Of a DNA stretch of 64,000 nt, positions 46,956-60,809 are shown piece by piece. A model generated the notes under the pieces. That model searched no databases. It was not told the origin of the DNA and was given only the letters and a program-made list of their open reading frames with translations. Location of the stretch: positions 9,134,501 to 9,198,500 of the forward strand of contig OX326959.1 in NCBI GenBank assembly GCA_946800325.1, in the 5' to 3' direction. Numbering within the stretch: position 1 is the stretch's first letter; the number at the start of each line of letters is the position of its first letter. Source of the stretch: Luzula sylvatica (lineage: Eukaryota; Streptophyta; Magnoliopsida; Poales; Juncaceae). A program made the translations under genes and the position numbers.

Positions 46956-47917
46956 AAATTTCCTCTTCATGCATCTGTTAAACCAATCAGTATGGGATCG
47001 GTACTCGTTTTCGTAACCTCGATGATATCGTGGACCTATCTTACTTGCTTGCTCCTCTCGTCATGCCATTATTCCACTTAGTTTGCCAATTACAAGTAAT
47101 TCATATCGATGATTACGCCAAATTACTCGAACAAGATATGGACCCGTTATTATACGTTGAAGAGCATACAAATTTACGATACAACCTTTCCAAAATAAGC
47201 CATCGATTTCGGATGTTTCTATTTTTGCTTTTTTCATTCGTAACCGTCAGTTTATTCGTGATCCTTTTTCAAACTACCGCTTATAACGGTTCGATTAACT
47301 TCATCAATGGAGGAAATATCACGGTAAGTCCTTTCAATTAAATCCCTTTTATTATTGTAACTAATTTTAGCACGACTATTTTTAGGTTTCTGTAGTGGTA
47401 CAAGTAATAGGGCTTGTGATTTGTCTCCACGGTGCGGCGAAAATATCGCACAGAGCACAAGGAATCACGTCATTGGCGAGAAGATGGCACGCGTTGGTGA
47501 CGTGTAGCCAATCGTCGAATCATGAATCGCCGATGCGGAGTAGACCGAGTACGGCAAATCTGTCTATGTTTTCTGTGAGCTTAATGATAGATTATTCGGA
47601 ACAAGATCTCGAGTCGTTAGATAGTATACAAGGCCCTTCTCAATGGGTGTCACACGTCTTCTTATCATAAGCGAGAAGCTCTTGGTGAGATTTGATTTTT
47701 TATTTTCTTTTTTAAATTTATATTAGTTCAAATAGGTGTAAAATAAATAATTTTATTTTATTTATTGTGATGCAGCTTTGTATTTGCTGTCGAATCATGG
47801 AGGAATAACTTTGTTTGGATGGATAATCGATCGAACGTTTATAAACACGGCATTTGTGCTTGAATTGACGCTTGTTCTTTCGTACTCGGTAAGACGATCG
47901 TGATTCCTGAAACCTAA
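46956..47917 (+). pseudogene. 5'-truncated DUF3537 gene copy
   Basis: It lacks exon 1 and the first ~60 bp of exon 2. Remnants of exon 2 (46956-47323), exon 3 (from 47386) and exon 4 (from 47776) keep their splice sites, so the copy was made from DNA, not from spliced RNA. It carries a 1-bp deletion near 46994, another near 47067, a 2-bp deletion near 47655 that leads at once to a stop, and a 1-bp deletion near 47880. Product would be non-functional. Parent is the intact gene at 28477-30130. Confidence 0.92.
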
Positions 47918-48881
47918 CATGCGACTTTAATGCTTGAATTAACACTTGTTATTTCTGGCCTCGTTTAATGCACACGAGTATTTCTTCTAGAGAGATAAAA
48001 GAATCCTCTTTGTTTTTTTTTTGTGTGCCAGATTAATTGTTTTTTTTTGTTATATTTTTTTAATAGTTGAGTGTTAGTCCGCGAACCGTGATTTTTAGAT
48101 TAGGGAATTAAAAAGACATTTTTTTGATAATTGGAAAGAGTTTTTTAAGATACTAGTATAATGAGTTGTGTGATTTTTTTGATTTGTTGGGTGTAAATTG
48201 TAATATATATGTATATTGAGTGTGTATGTAGATTCGGCTCACTTTTTTTTAATCTTATCTGCTTCATTTTTTTTTTGTATTTAATGAACCTTTTAAAGGT
48301 AAAATAAAAAAAAAAATTATTTAGAATAAGTAGTAGATACTGTAAATGGTTGGTTTGTAGTGATCATAGTTCATACATTCATGTTCATAGCGTGAACTTT
48401 GAAGCACAAATAGTGTGAGTTGGATTTTTTTGCTGGTTATATTATCAGGTTGGAATGAAAAGAGGTATTCAATCATAATTATAATTATTATATAATTATA
48501 ATTCTTTTAAATCACTCGAGTGAAAAACAAATCTCCCCAATGTCTAACAAAAATATTTAATGATTTTTTGTAAGATATTAGAGAAAATCAAAATAATAAT
48601 AAGTTGGCTTTCCTCTCCTTTGATCTCTTAAGAGAGAGATTTTATCAAAAGAGGCTGATGGATAATGACATTAGAGAACTTAGATTTTATCAAAATAATA
48701 ATAAGATTTTTTTTTTCCAACTAAGAGCTAAATAAGTTTTTGAGGAATGTTAGACAATGCATGTTATTCGGGCAACATCCAATATATATACCTTTCAAAC
48801 TTGTCTTTATACTTTTTTACAATAAAGAAAGATATACACAACAACAAAGTTTTATCATAGTATAGATAAAGATGTAAATAT

Positions 48882-49056
48882 TGTTGGTTCAAATTTTCTA
48901 GGATTTGATTATCTCAAAATAATGTCGATACTACTAATCAATTTGCGTAAGTGACAATTATAGAGATAAATGACGTAGCCCGCAAAAAGATCAAAATGTG
49001 AAGCAAGACGCACAAGGACGATCAAAGAAAATAAAGAATCAAGACATTGAAGATGA
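48882..49056 (+). mobile_element. Truncated LTR start (copy of 31100-31274)
   Basis: Begins TGTTGGTTCAAATTTTC and stays collinear with the solo LTR until AAGATGA, where homology ends. It was carried here inside the segmental duplication rather than by transposition. Confidence 0.88.
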
Positions 49057-51424
49057 TCTAGGGTTTGACAAGACACTCAGTTCATGTTGTTATTATGTAA
49101 AAAATTATTGACAAATAATATAAATTGTATTCATGAATAAACAAAAGAAATGGATTCCACGAATAGTTCTTAAAACTGTGTTCGCAGAAGATACGGGACA
49201 TCGGGCAGATTTGAGGATTTAGATATAAATGGATATGTTGCAGTTAATTAGACTTTGCTATCTATGATGGTTATATTTTCGACCCAAATCCTCTCAAAAC
49301 ACGTTATTTGGACTCCTCGCAGCGTTAAAAGATTGTTATGAATCGAAAAACAAACTTTCTTAGTGTTTGTAAAATTTGTTTAAAAGTTATGTAGTAAAAT
49401 ATACGATACAAATGATCCAAAAACACGTTGTTTGAACTCCTCAAAACGCGAAAAAGGTTGCTATGAATGGAAAAGCAAAACTTTCTTAGTGGTTGTACAA
49501 TTTGGTGAAAAGTTATGTAGTAAGATACGATACAAATGATCTAAAAACACGTTATATGAACTCCTCAAAGCGTAAAAATATTGCTATCAATCGAAAAGAA
49601 AACTTTCTTAGTGTTTGTACAATTTGTTGAAAAGTTACGTAGTAAAAGATTCGATCAAAACCATCCCAAAAACACGTTATTTGGACTCCTCACTGCTTTA
49701 AAAGATTGTTACGAATTGAAAAATTAACTTTCTTAGTGTTTGAAATATTTGGTGAAAAGTCACGTTGTAAAATATTTGATACCTTAAATCTCATAATGGA
49801 CAAGATCACTATTTAATCGAAAAGAAAACTTTCTTAGTGTTTGCACAATTTGGTGAAAATTTAGGTAGTAAAATATTCGATTCAAACCATTACAAAACAA
49901 GTTATTTGGACTCCTCAGAGCGTTAAAAGATTGTTATGAAATGAAAAACTAATTCTCTTAGTGTTTGTAAAATTTGGTGAAAAATTACGTACTAAAAGAT
50001 ACAATACAAATGATCTAAAAACACCTTATTTGAACTTCTCAATGCGTAAAAAGAATGCTATGAATCGAAAAGAAAACATTTTTAGTGTTTGTACAATTTG
50101 GTGAAAATTTACGTAGTAAAAGAATTGATTTATACCATCACAAAACAAGTTATTTGGACTATTTAGGGCGTTAAAAGATTGTTATGAATCGAAAAACAAA
50201 CTCTCTTAGTGTTTGTAAAATTTGGTGAAGAGTTAAGAAGTAAAATATACGATACAAATAATCTAAAAACACGTTATCTGAACTCCTCAAAGCGTAGAAG
50301 ATTGTTATGAATCGTAAAGAAAACTTTCTTTGTGTTTGTAAAATTTGGTGAAAATTTACGTAGTAAAAGATACGATACAAATGATCTGAAAACACCTTAT
50401 TTGAACTCCTCAAAGCGTAAAATGATTGCTATGAATCGAAAAGAATACTTTCTTAGTGTTTGTAGAATTTGGTGAAAAGTTAAGTAGTAAAAGATTCGAT
50501 TCAAATCATCACAAAACAAGTTATTTGGACTCCTCAGAGCGTTAAAAGATTGTTATGTATCGAAAAACAAAATTTCTTAGTATTTGTAAAATTTAGTGAA
50601 AAGTTATGTTGTAAAAGATTCGATCCAAACCATCTCAAAAACAAGTTATTTGAGCTCCTCAAAGCGTAAAAAATATTGCTATGAATCGAAAAGAAAACTT
50701 TCTTAATGTTTGTACAATTTGGTGAAAAAGTTACGTAGTAAAATATTCGATTCAAACCATCACAAAAACAAGTTATTTGGATCCTCGGAGCATTAAAAGA
50801 TTATTATGAATCGAAAAGAAAACTTTCTTAGTGTTTGTAAAATGTGGTGAAAAGTTACGTACAAAAAGATACGATACAAATGATCTAAAAACACCTTATT
50901 TGAACTCCTCAAAGCGTAAAAATAATACTATGAATCGAAAAGAAAACTTTTTTAGTGTTTGTACAATTTGGTGAAAATTTACGTAGTTAAAGCATCGATT
51001 TAAACCATCACAAAACAAGTTATTTGGACTACTCAGAGCGTTAAAAGATTGTTATGAATCGAAAAACAAACTCTCTTAGTCTTTGTACAATTTGGTGAAA
51101 AGTTACGTAGTAAAAGATACGATACAAATGATCTAAAAACACGTTATCTGAACTCCTCAAAGCGTAGAAGATTGTCATGAATCGAAAAGAAAACTTTATT
51201 AGTGTTTGTAAAATTTGGTGAAAAGTTAGGTACTAAAAGATACGATACAAATGATCTAAAAACACCTTATTGGAACTCCTCAAAGTGTAAAAAGAATGCA
51301 ATGAATCGAAAAGAAAACTTTCTTAGTGTTTGTACAATTTGGTGAAAAGTTACGTAGTAAAAGAGTCGATTCAAACCATCACTAAAACAAGTTATTTGGA
51401 CTCCTCGGAGCTTTAAAAGAGTCG

Positions 51425-53790
51425 ATTCTTAGCGTGTGTACAATTTGGTGAAAAGTTACATAGTAACATATTCGATTCAAACAATCACAAATACAACTTA
51501 TTTGAACTCCTCAAAGAGTAAAAAGATTGCAATGAATCGAAAAGAAAACTTTCTTAGTGTTTGTAATATTTGGTGAAACGTTATGTAGTAAAAGGTACGA
51601 TACAAATGATCTAAAAACATGCTATTTGAGCTCCTCCAAGCGTAAAAATATTGCTATAAATAAAAAAGAAAACTTTCTTAATGTTTGTACAATTTGGTGA
51701 AAAATTACGTAGTAAAAAATTTGATTCAAACAATCACAAAAACAAGTTATTCGGACTCCTCAGAGCATTAAAAGATTGTTATGAATCGAAAAACAAAATT
51801 TCTTAGTGTGTGTAAAATTTGGTGAAAAGTTACGTAGTAAAAGATAAGATACAAATGATCTAATTATACGTTATTTGAACTCCTCAAAGCGTAAAAAGAT
51901 TGGTACGAATCAAAAAGAAAAAAATTTCTTAGTGTTTGTAAAATTTGGTGAAACGTTATGTAGTAAAAGGTACGATACAAATGATCTAAAAACATGTTAT
52001 TTGAACTCTTCAAAGCGTAAAAAGATGCTATGAATCAGAAATAAAATTTTCTTAGTGTTTGTACAATTTGGTGAAAAGTTACGTTGTAAAATATTCGATT
52101 CAAACAATCACAAAAACAAGTTATTTGGAGTCCTCAGAGCGTTGAAAGATTGTTATGAATCGAAAAACAAATTTTTTTAATGTTTGTAAAATTTGGTGAA
52201 AATTTGTGTAGTAAAAGATACGAGACAAATGATCTAAAATACGTTATTTGAACTCCTCAAAGCCACCAAAGAGTGCCATGAATCGAAAAGAAAACTTTCT
52301 TTGTGTTTGTACAATTTGGTGAAAAGTTACGTAGTAAAAGATTCGATCCAAACCATCTCAAAAACACATTATTTGGACTCCTCACAGCGTTAAAAGATTG
52401 TAATGAATCGAAAACAAATCTTTCTTAGTGTTTGTAAAGTTTGGTGAAAAGTTATGTAGAAAAAGATTCGATCCAAACCATCTCAAAAAACACATTATTT
52501 GGACTCTTCAGAGCGTTAAAAGATTGTTATGAATAGAAAAACAAACTTTCTTTGTGTTTGTAAAATTTGGTGAAAAGTAATGTAGCAAAAGATACGATAC
52601 AAATGATCTAAAAACACATTATTTGAACTCCTCAAAGAAAAAAAAATTGCTATGAATCGAAAAGAAAACGTTCTTAGTGCTTGTAAAATTTGGTGGAAAG
52701 TTATGTAGTAAAAGATACGATACAAATGATCTAAAACAAGTTATTTGAACTGCTCAAAGCGTAAAAATATTGCTATGAATCGGAAAGAAAACTTTCTTAG
52801 TGTTTGTACAATTTGGTGAAAAGTTACGTAGATAAAGATTCGATCCAAACCACTTTAAAAGCACGTTATTTGGAGTCCTCGCTGCGTTAAAAGATTGTTC
52901 TAAATTGAAACACAAACTTTCTTAGTGTTTGTAAAATTTTGTGAAAAGTTATGTAGTAAAAACTTGGATACAAATGATCTAAAAACTTGTTATTTGAACT
53001 TCTCAAAGCATAAAAATATTGTTACGCATCGAAAATCAAACTTCCTTAGTGTTTGTAAAATTTGGTGAGAAGTTATGTAGTAAAAGATTCGATCCAAACA
53101 ATCTGAAAAACACGTTATTTGCACTCCTCACAGTGTTAAAATATCGTTACGAATTGATAAGAAAACTTTCGTAGTGTTTGCACAATTTGGTGAAAAGTTA
53201 CGTAGATAAAGATTCGATCCAAACCATTTGAAAAACACGTTATTTGGAGTCCTCACTACGTTAAAAGATAGTTCTGAATTGAAAAACAAACTTTCTTAGT
53301 GTTTGTAAAATTTGGTGAAAAGTTATGTACTAAAAGATAGGATACAAATGATCTAAAAACACGTTATTTGAATTCCTCAATGCATAAAAATATTGTTACG
53401 CATCGAAAACCAAATTTCCTTAGTGTTTGTAAACTTTGGTGAGAAGTTATGTAGTAAAAGATTCGATCCAAACCACCTCAAAAACACGTATTTGCACTCC
53501 TCATAGTGTTAAAACATCGTTATGAATCGATAAGAAAACTTTCGTAGTGTTCGTACAATTTGGTGAAAAGTTACGTAGTAAAATATTTGATTCAAACCAT
53601 CACAAAAACAAGTTATTTGAACTCCTCAGATCGTTACAAGATTGTTATGAATCGAAAATAAAACTTTCTTAGAGTTTTTAAAATTTGGTGAAAAGTTACG
53701 TACTAAAAGATACGATACAAATGATCTAAAAACACCTTATTTAAACTCCTCAAAGAGTAAAAAAGAATGCTATGAATCGAAAAGAAAACT
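51425..53790. repeat. Higher-order repeat block, copy 1
   Basis: A run of about 19 monomers with private variants (ATACAACTTATTTG, CATGCTATTTGAGCTCCTCCAA, GCCACCAAAGAGTGCC, CGCATCGAAAA) recurs in the same order at about 57830-60155 (offset 6,405 bp) and in part at about 60810-62890 (further offset about 2,960). Confidence 0.85.
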
Positions 53791-56700
53791 TTTTTAGTAG
53801 TACAAGAATCAATTTAAACCATCACATAACAAGTTATTTGGACTATTCAGAGCATTAAAAGATTGTTATGAATCGAAAAAAAACTCTCTTAGTGTTTGTA
53901 CAATTTGGTGAAAAGTTACGTATTAAAAGATACGATACAAATGATCTAAAAACACGTTACCTGAACTCCTCAAAGCGTAGAAGATTGTTACGAATCGAAA
54001 AGAAAACTTTCTTGGTGTTTGTAAATTTTGGTGAAAATATATGTAGTAAAAGATACGATACAAATGATCTGAAAACACCTTATTTGAACTCCTGAAAGCG
54101 TAAAATGATTGCTATGATTCGAAAAACAAGTTATTTGGACTCTTCAGAGCGTTAAAAGATTGTTATGTATCGAAAAACAAAATTTCTTAGTGTTTGTAAA
54201 ATTTGGTGAAAAGTTATATAGTAAAAGATACGATCCAAACCATCTAAAAAACACGTTATTCGGACTCCTCGCAGCGTTAAAACATCTCTATGATTCGAAA
54301 TAAAAACTTTCTTAGGGTTTGTACAATTAGGTGAAAAGTTATGTAGTAAAAGATTCTATACCAGCCATCACAAAAACAAGTTATTTGGACTCCTCGGAGC
54401 GTTAAAAGATTGTTATGAATCGAAAAGAAAACTTTCTTAGTGTTTGTAAAATTTTGTGAAAAGTTTCGTACTAAACGATACAATACAAATGATCAAAAAA
54501 CACCTTATTGGAACTCCTCAAAGTGTAAAAAGAATGCTATGAATCGAAAAGAAAACTCCCTTAGTGTTTGTACAATTTGGTGAAAAGTTACGTAGTAAAA
54601 GATTCGATTCAAACCATCACAAAAACAAGTTATTTGGACTCCTCGGAGCGTTAAAAGATTGTCATGAATCGAAAAGAAAACTTTATTAGTGTTTGTAAAA
54701 TTTGGTGAAAAGTTACGTACTAAAAGATACGATACAAATGATCTAAAAACACCTTATTGGAACTCCTCAAAACGTGAAAAGATTGCTATGAATCGAAAAA
54801 CAAACATTCTTAGTATTAGTAAAATTTGGTAAAAAGTTACGTATTAAAAGATACGATACAAATGATCTAAAACCACCTTATTTGAACTCCTCAAAGCGTA
54901 AAAATATTGCTATGAATCGAAAAGAAAACTTTTTTAGTGTTTGAACAATTTGGTGAAAAGATACGATACAAATGATCTAAAAACACCTTATTTGAACTCC
55001 TCAAAGCTTGAAAAGATTGCTATAAATCGAAAAACAAACATTCTTAGTATTAGTAAAATTTGGTAAAAAGTTACGTTGTAAAAGATACGATACAAATGAT
55101 TTAAATACACCTTATTTCAACTCCTCAAAGCGTAAAAATATTGCTATGAATCGAAAAGAAAACTTTCTTAATGTTTGTACAATTTGGTGAAAAGTTACGT
55201 AGTAAAAGATTCGATTCAAACCATCACAAAACAAGTTATTTGGACTCCTCGGAGCGTAAAAAGATTATTATGAATCAAAAAGAAAACTTTCTTAGTGTTT
55301 GTAAAATTTGGTGAAAAGTTACGTGCTAAAAGATACGATACAAATGATCTAAAAACACCTTATTTGAACTCCTCAATGCGTAAAAAGAATGCTATGAATC
55401 AAAAAGAAAAGTTTTTTAGTGCTTGTACAATTTGGTGAAAATTTACGTAGTTAAAGAATCGATTTAAACCATTACAAAACAAGTTATTTGGACTACTCAG
55501 AGCGTTAAAAGATTGTTATGAATCGAAAAACCAACTCTCTTAGTGTTTGTACAATTTGGTGAAATGTTACGCAGTAAAAGATTCGATACAAATGATCCAA
55601 AAACACGTTATCTGAACTCCTCAATGCGTAGAAGAGTGTTATGAATCGAAAAGAAAACTTTCTTGCTGTTTGTAAAATTTGGTGAAAATTTACGTAGTAA
55701 AAGATACGATTCAAATGATCTGAAAACACCTTATTTGAACTCCTCAAAGCGTAAAATGATTGCTATGAATCGAAAAGAAAAAATTTCTTAGTGTTTGTAC
55801 AATTTGGTGAAAAGATACGTAGTAAAAGATTCGAGTCAAACCATCGCAAAAACAAGTTATTTGGACTCCTCAGAGCGTTAAAATATTTTTATGTATCGAA
55901 AAACAAAATTTCTTAGTGTTTGCAAAATTTGGCGAAAAGTTATGTAGTAAAAGATACGATCCGAACCATCTCAAAAACACGTTATTCGGACTCCTCACAG
56001 CGTTAAAACATCTCTATGAATCGGAAAAAAAACTTTCTTAGGGTTTGTATAATTAGGTGAAAAGTTATGTAGTACAAGATTTGAATCCAATCATCACAAA
56101 AACAAGTTAGTTGGATACCTCAGAGCGTTAAAATTTTGTTATGAATCGAAAAGAAAACTTTCTTAGTGTTTGCAAAATTTGGTGAAAAGTTACGTACTAA
56201 AAGATACGATACAAATGATCTAAAAACACCTTATTGGAACTCCTCAAAGTGTAAAAAGAATGCAATGAATCGAAAAGAAAACTTTCTTAGTGTTTGTACA
56301 ATTTGGTGAAAAGTTACGTAGTAAAAGAGTCGATTCAAACCATCACTAAAACAAGTTATTTGGACTCCTCGGAGCGTTAAAAGATTGTTATGAATTGAAA
56401 AGAAAACTTTCTAAGCGTTTGTAAAATTTGGAGAAAAGTTACGTACGAAAAGATACGATACAAATGATCTAAAAACACCTTATTTGAACTCCTCAAAGCG
56501 TGAAAAAATTGCTATGAATCGAAAAACGAACATTCTTAGTATTAGTAAAATTTGGTATAAAGTTACGTAGTAAGAGATACGATACAAATGATCTAAATAC
56601 ACCTTATTTGAACTCCTAAAGCGTAAAAATATTGCTATGAATCGAAAAGAAAAACTTTCTTAATGTTTGTACAATTTGGTGAAAAGTTACGTAGTAAAAG

Positions 56701-57829
56701 ATTCAATTCAAACCATCACAAAAACGAGTTATTTGGACCCCTCAGAACGTTAAAAGATTATTATGAATCAAAAAGAAAACTTTCTTAGTGTTTGTAAAAT
56801 TTGGTGAAAAGTTACGTACTAAAAGATACGATACAAATGATCTAAAAACATCTTCTTTGAACTCCTCAAAGTTAAAAAAGAATGCTATGAATCAAAAATA
56901 TTACTTTTTTAGTATTTGTACAATTTGGTGAAAATTTACATAATAAAAGAATCGATTTAAACCATTACAAAACAATTTATTTGGACTACTCAGAGCGTTA
57001 AAAGATTGATATGAATCGAAAAACAAACTCTCTTAGTGTTTGTACAATTTGGTGAAAAGTTACGCAGTAAAAGATACGATACAACTGATCTAAAAAGAGG
57101 TTATCTGAACTCCTCAAAGCGTAAAAGATTGTTATGAATCGAAATGAAAACTTTCTTTGTGTTTGTAAAATTTGGTAAATTTTCGTAGTAAAAGTACGAT
57201 TCAAATGATCTAAAAACACCTTATTTAAACTCCCCAAAGAGTAAAAAAGAATGCTATGAATCGAAAAGAAAACTTTCTTAGTTTTTGTACAATTTGGTGA
57301 AAAGTTACGTAGTAAAAGATTCGATTCAAACCATCACAAAAACAAGTAATTTGGACTCCTCAGAGCATTAAAAGAAGACACTGTACAAATGATCTAAAAA
57401 CACGTTATTTGAACTCCTCAAAGCGTAAAAAGATTGCTATGAATCAGAAAGAAAACTTTCTTGGTGTTTGTACAATTTGGTGAAATGTTGCGTAGTAAAA
57501 GATTCGATTCAAACCATCACAAAAACAAGTTATTTGGACTCCTCAGAGCGTTAAAAGATTGTTATGAATCGAAAAGAAAACTTTCTTAGTGTTTTTAAAA
57601 TTTGGTTAAAAGTTACGTACTAAAAGATACGATACAAATGATCTAAAAACACCTTATTTGAACTCCTCAAAGCGTAAAAAGAATGCTATGAATCGAAATG
57701 AAAACTTTCTTAGTGTCTGTACAATTTGGTGAAAAGTTACGTACTAAATGATACGACACAAATGATCAAAAAACACTTTATTTGAACTCCTCAAAGCGTA
57801 AAATGAATGCTATGATTCGAAAAGAAAAC

Positions 57830-60155
57830 TTGCTTAGCGTGTGTAAAATTTGGTGAAAAGTTACATAGTGACAGATTCGATTCAAACAATAACAAATACA
57901 ACTTATTTGAACTCCTCAATGAGTAAAAAGATTGCAATGAATCGAAAAGAAAATTTTCTTAGTGTTTGTAAAATTTGGTGAAACGTTATGTAGTAAAAGG
58001 TACGATACAAATGATTTAAAAACATGCTATTTGAGCTCCTCCAATCGTAAAAATGTTGCTATGAATAAAAAAGAAAACTTTCTTAATGTTGGTAAAATCT
58101 GGTGAAAAATTACGTAGTAAAAAATTTGATTCAAACAATCACAAAAACAAGTTATTCGGACTCCTCAGAGCATTAAAAGATTGTTATGAATCGAAAAACA
58201 AAATTTCTTAGTGTGTGTAAAATTTGGTGAAAAGTTACGTAGTAAAAGATACGATACAAATGATCTAATTATACGTTATTTGAGCTCCTCAAAGCGTAAA
58301 AAGATTGGTACGAATCAAAAAGAAAAAAATTTCTTAGTGTTTGTAAAATTTGGTGAAACGTTATGTAGTAAAAGGTACGATACAAATGATCTAAAAACAT
58401 GTTATTTGAACTCTTCAAAGCGTAAAAAGATGCTATGAATCAGAAATAAAATTTTCTTAGTGTTTGTACAATTTGGTGAAAAGTTACGTTGTAAAATATT
58501 CGATTCAAACAATCACAAAAACAAGTTATTTGGACTCCTCAGAGCGTTGAAATATTGTTATGAATCGAAAAACAAAATTTTTTAATGTTTGTAAAATTTG
58601 GTGAAAAGTTGTGTAGTAAAAGATACGAGACAAATGATCTAAAATACGTTATTTGAACTCCTCAAAGCCACAAAAGAGTGCCATGAATCGAAAAGAAAAC
58701 TTTCTTTGTGTTTGTACAATTTGGTGAAAAGTTACGTAGTAAAAGATTCGATCCAAACCATCTCAAAAACACATTATTTGGACTCCTCACAGCGTTAAAA
58801 GCTTGTAATGAATCGAAAACAAATCTTTCTTAGTGTTTGTAAGTTTGGTGAAAAGTTATGTAGAAAAAGATTCGATCCAAACCATCTCAAAAACACATTA
58901 TTTGGACTCTTCAGAGCGTTAAAAGATTGTTATGAATAGAAAAACAAACTTTCTTTGTGTTTGTAAAATTTGGTGAAAAGTAATGTAGCAAAAGATACGA
59001 TACAAATGATCTAAAAACACATTATTTGAACTCCTCAAAGAAAAAAAATTGCTATGAATCGAAAAGAAACCGTTCTTAGTGCTTGTAAAATTTGGTGGAA
59101 AGTTATGTAGTAAAAGATACGATACAAATGATCTAAAACAAGTTATTTGAACTGCTCAAAGCGTAAAAATATTGCTATGAATCGGAAAGAAAACTTTCTT
59201 AGTGTTTGTACAATTTGGTGAAAAGTTACGTAGATAAAGATTCGATCCAAACCACTTTAAAAGCACGTTATTTGGAGTCCTCGCTGCGTTAAAAGATTGT
59301 TCTAAATTGAAAAACAAACTTTCTTAGTGTTTGTAAAATTTGGTGAAAAGTTATGTAGTAAAAGATTGGATACAAATGATCTAAAAACTCGTTATTTGAA
59401 CATCTCAAAGCATAAAAATATTGTTACGCATCGAAAATCAAACTTCCTTAGTGTTTGTAAAATTTGGTGAGAAGTTATGTAGTAAAAGATTCGATCCAAA
59501 CAATCTGAAAAACACGTTATTTGCAGTCCTCACAGTGTTAAAATATCGTTACGAATTGATAAGAAAACTTTCGTAGTGTTTGCACAATTTGGTGAAAAGT
59601 TACGTAGATAAAGATTCGATCCAAACCATTTGAAAAACACGTTATTTGGAGTCCTCACTACGTTAAAAGATAGTTCTGAATTGAAAAACAAACTTTCTTA
59701 GTGTTTGTAAAATTTGGTGAAAAGTTATGTACTAAAAGATAGGATACAAATGATCTAAAAACACGTTATTTGAACTCCTCAATGCATAAAAATATTGTTA
59801 CGCATCGAAAACCAAATTTGGTGAAAAGTTATGTTGCAAAAGATTCGATCCAAACCATCTCAAAAACACGTATTTGCACTCCTCACAGTGTTAAAACATC
59901 GTTATGAATCGATAAGAAAACTTTCATAGTGTTCGTACAATTTGGTGAAAACTTACGTAGTAAAATATTCGATTCAAACCATCACAAAAACAAGTTATTT
60001 GGACTCCTCAGATCGTTACAAGATTGTTATGAATCGAAAATAAAACTTTCTTAGAGTTTTTAAAATTTGGTGAAAAGTTACGTACTAAAAGATACGATAC
60101 AAATGATCTAAAAACACCTTATTTAAACTCCTCAAAGAGTAAAAAAGAATGCTAT
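57830..60155. repeat. Higher-order repeat block, copy 2
   Basis: Same order of variant monomers as 51425-53790. A deletion of about 23 bp near 59815 fuses two monomers, distinguishing it from copy 1. Confidence 0.85.
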
Positions 60156-60809
60156 GAATCGAAAATAAAACTTTCTTAGTGTTTGTACAATTTGGTGAAA
60201 AGTTACGTAGTAAAAGATTCCATTCAAACAATCACAAAAACAAGTTATTTGGACTCCTCAGAGCATTAAAAGATTGTTATGAATCGAAAAACAAACTTTC
60301 TTAGTGTGTGTAAAATTTGGTGTAAAGTTACGTTGTAAAATATACGATACAAATGATCTAAAAACACGTTATTTGAACTCCTCAAAGCGTAAAAGGATTG
60401 CTATGAATCAGAAAGAAAACTTTCTTGGTGTTTGTACAATTTGATGAAATGTTGCGTATTAAAATATTCGATTTAAACCATCACAAAAACAAGTTATTTG
60501 GACTCCTCAGAGCGTTAAAAGATTGTTATGAATCGAAAATAAAACTTTCTTAGAGTTTTTAAAATTTGGTGAAAAGTTACGTACTGAAAGATACGATACA
60601 AATGATCTAAAAACACCTTATTTGAACTCCTCAAAGCGTAAAAATAATGCTATGAATCGAAATGAAAACTTTCTTAGTGTCTGTACAATTTGGTGAAAAG
60701 TTACTTACTAAATGATACGATACAAATGATCTAAAAACACCTTATTTGAACTCCTCAAAGCGTAAAAAGAATGCTATGATTCGAAAAGAAAACTTTCTTA
60801 GTGTGTGTA

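Larger units (their letters stand above)
46956..49056 (+). repeat. Derived copy of the 2.1-kb segmental duplication
   Basis: Matches 29163-31275. It starts within the former exon 2 of the DUF3537 gene and stops about 175 bp into the solo LTR, where the TSD side AATAT (48877-48881) and TGTTGG start (48882) are preserved. Because it includes the LTR junction, the copying happened after that retrotransposon had inserted. Confidence 0.93.

Noticed and set aside
47030..47670. A second functional DUF3537 gene
   Set aside because: It lacks exon 1 and carries several frameshifts relative to 28477-30130; both open frames here are fragments of a pseudogene.
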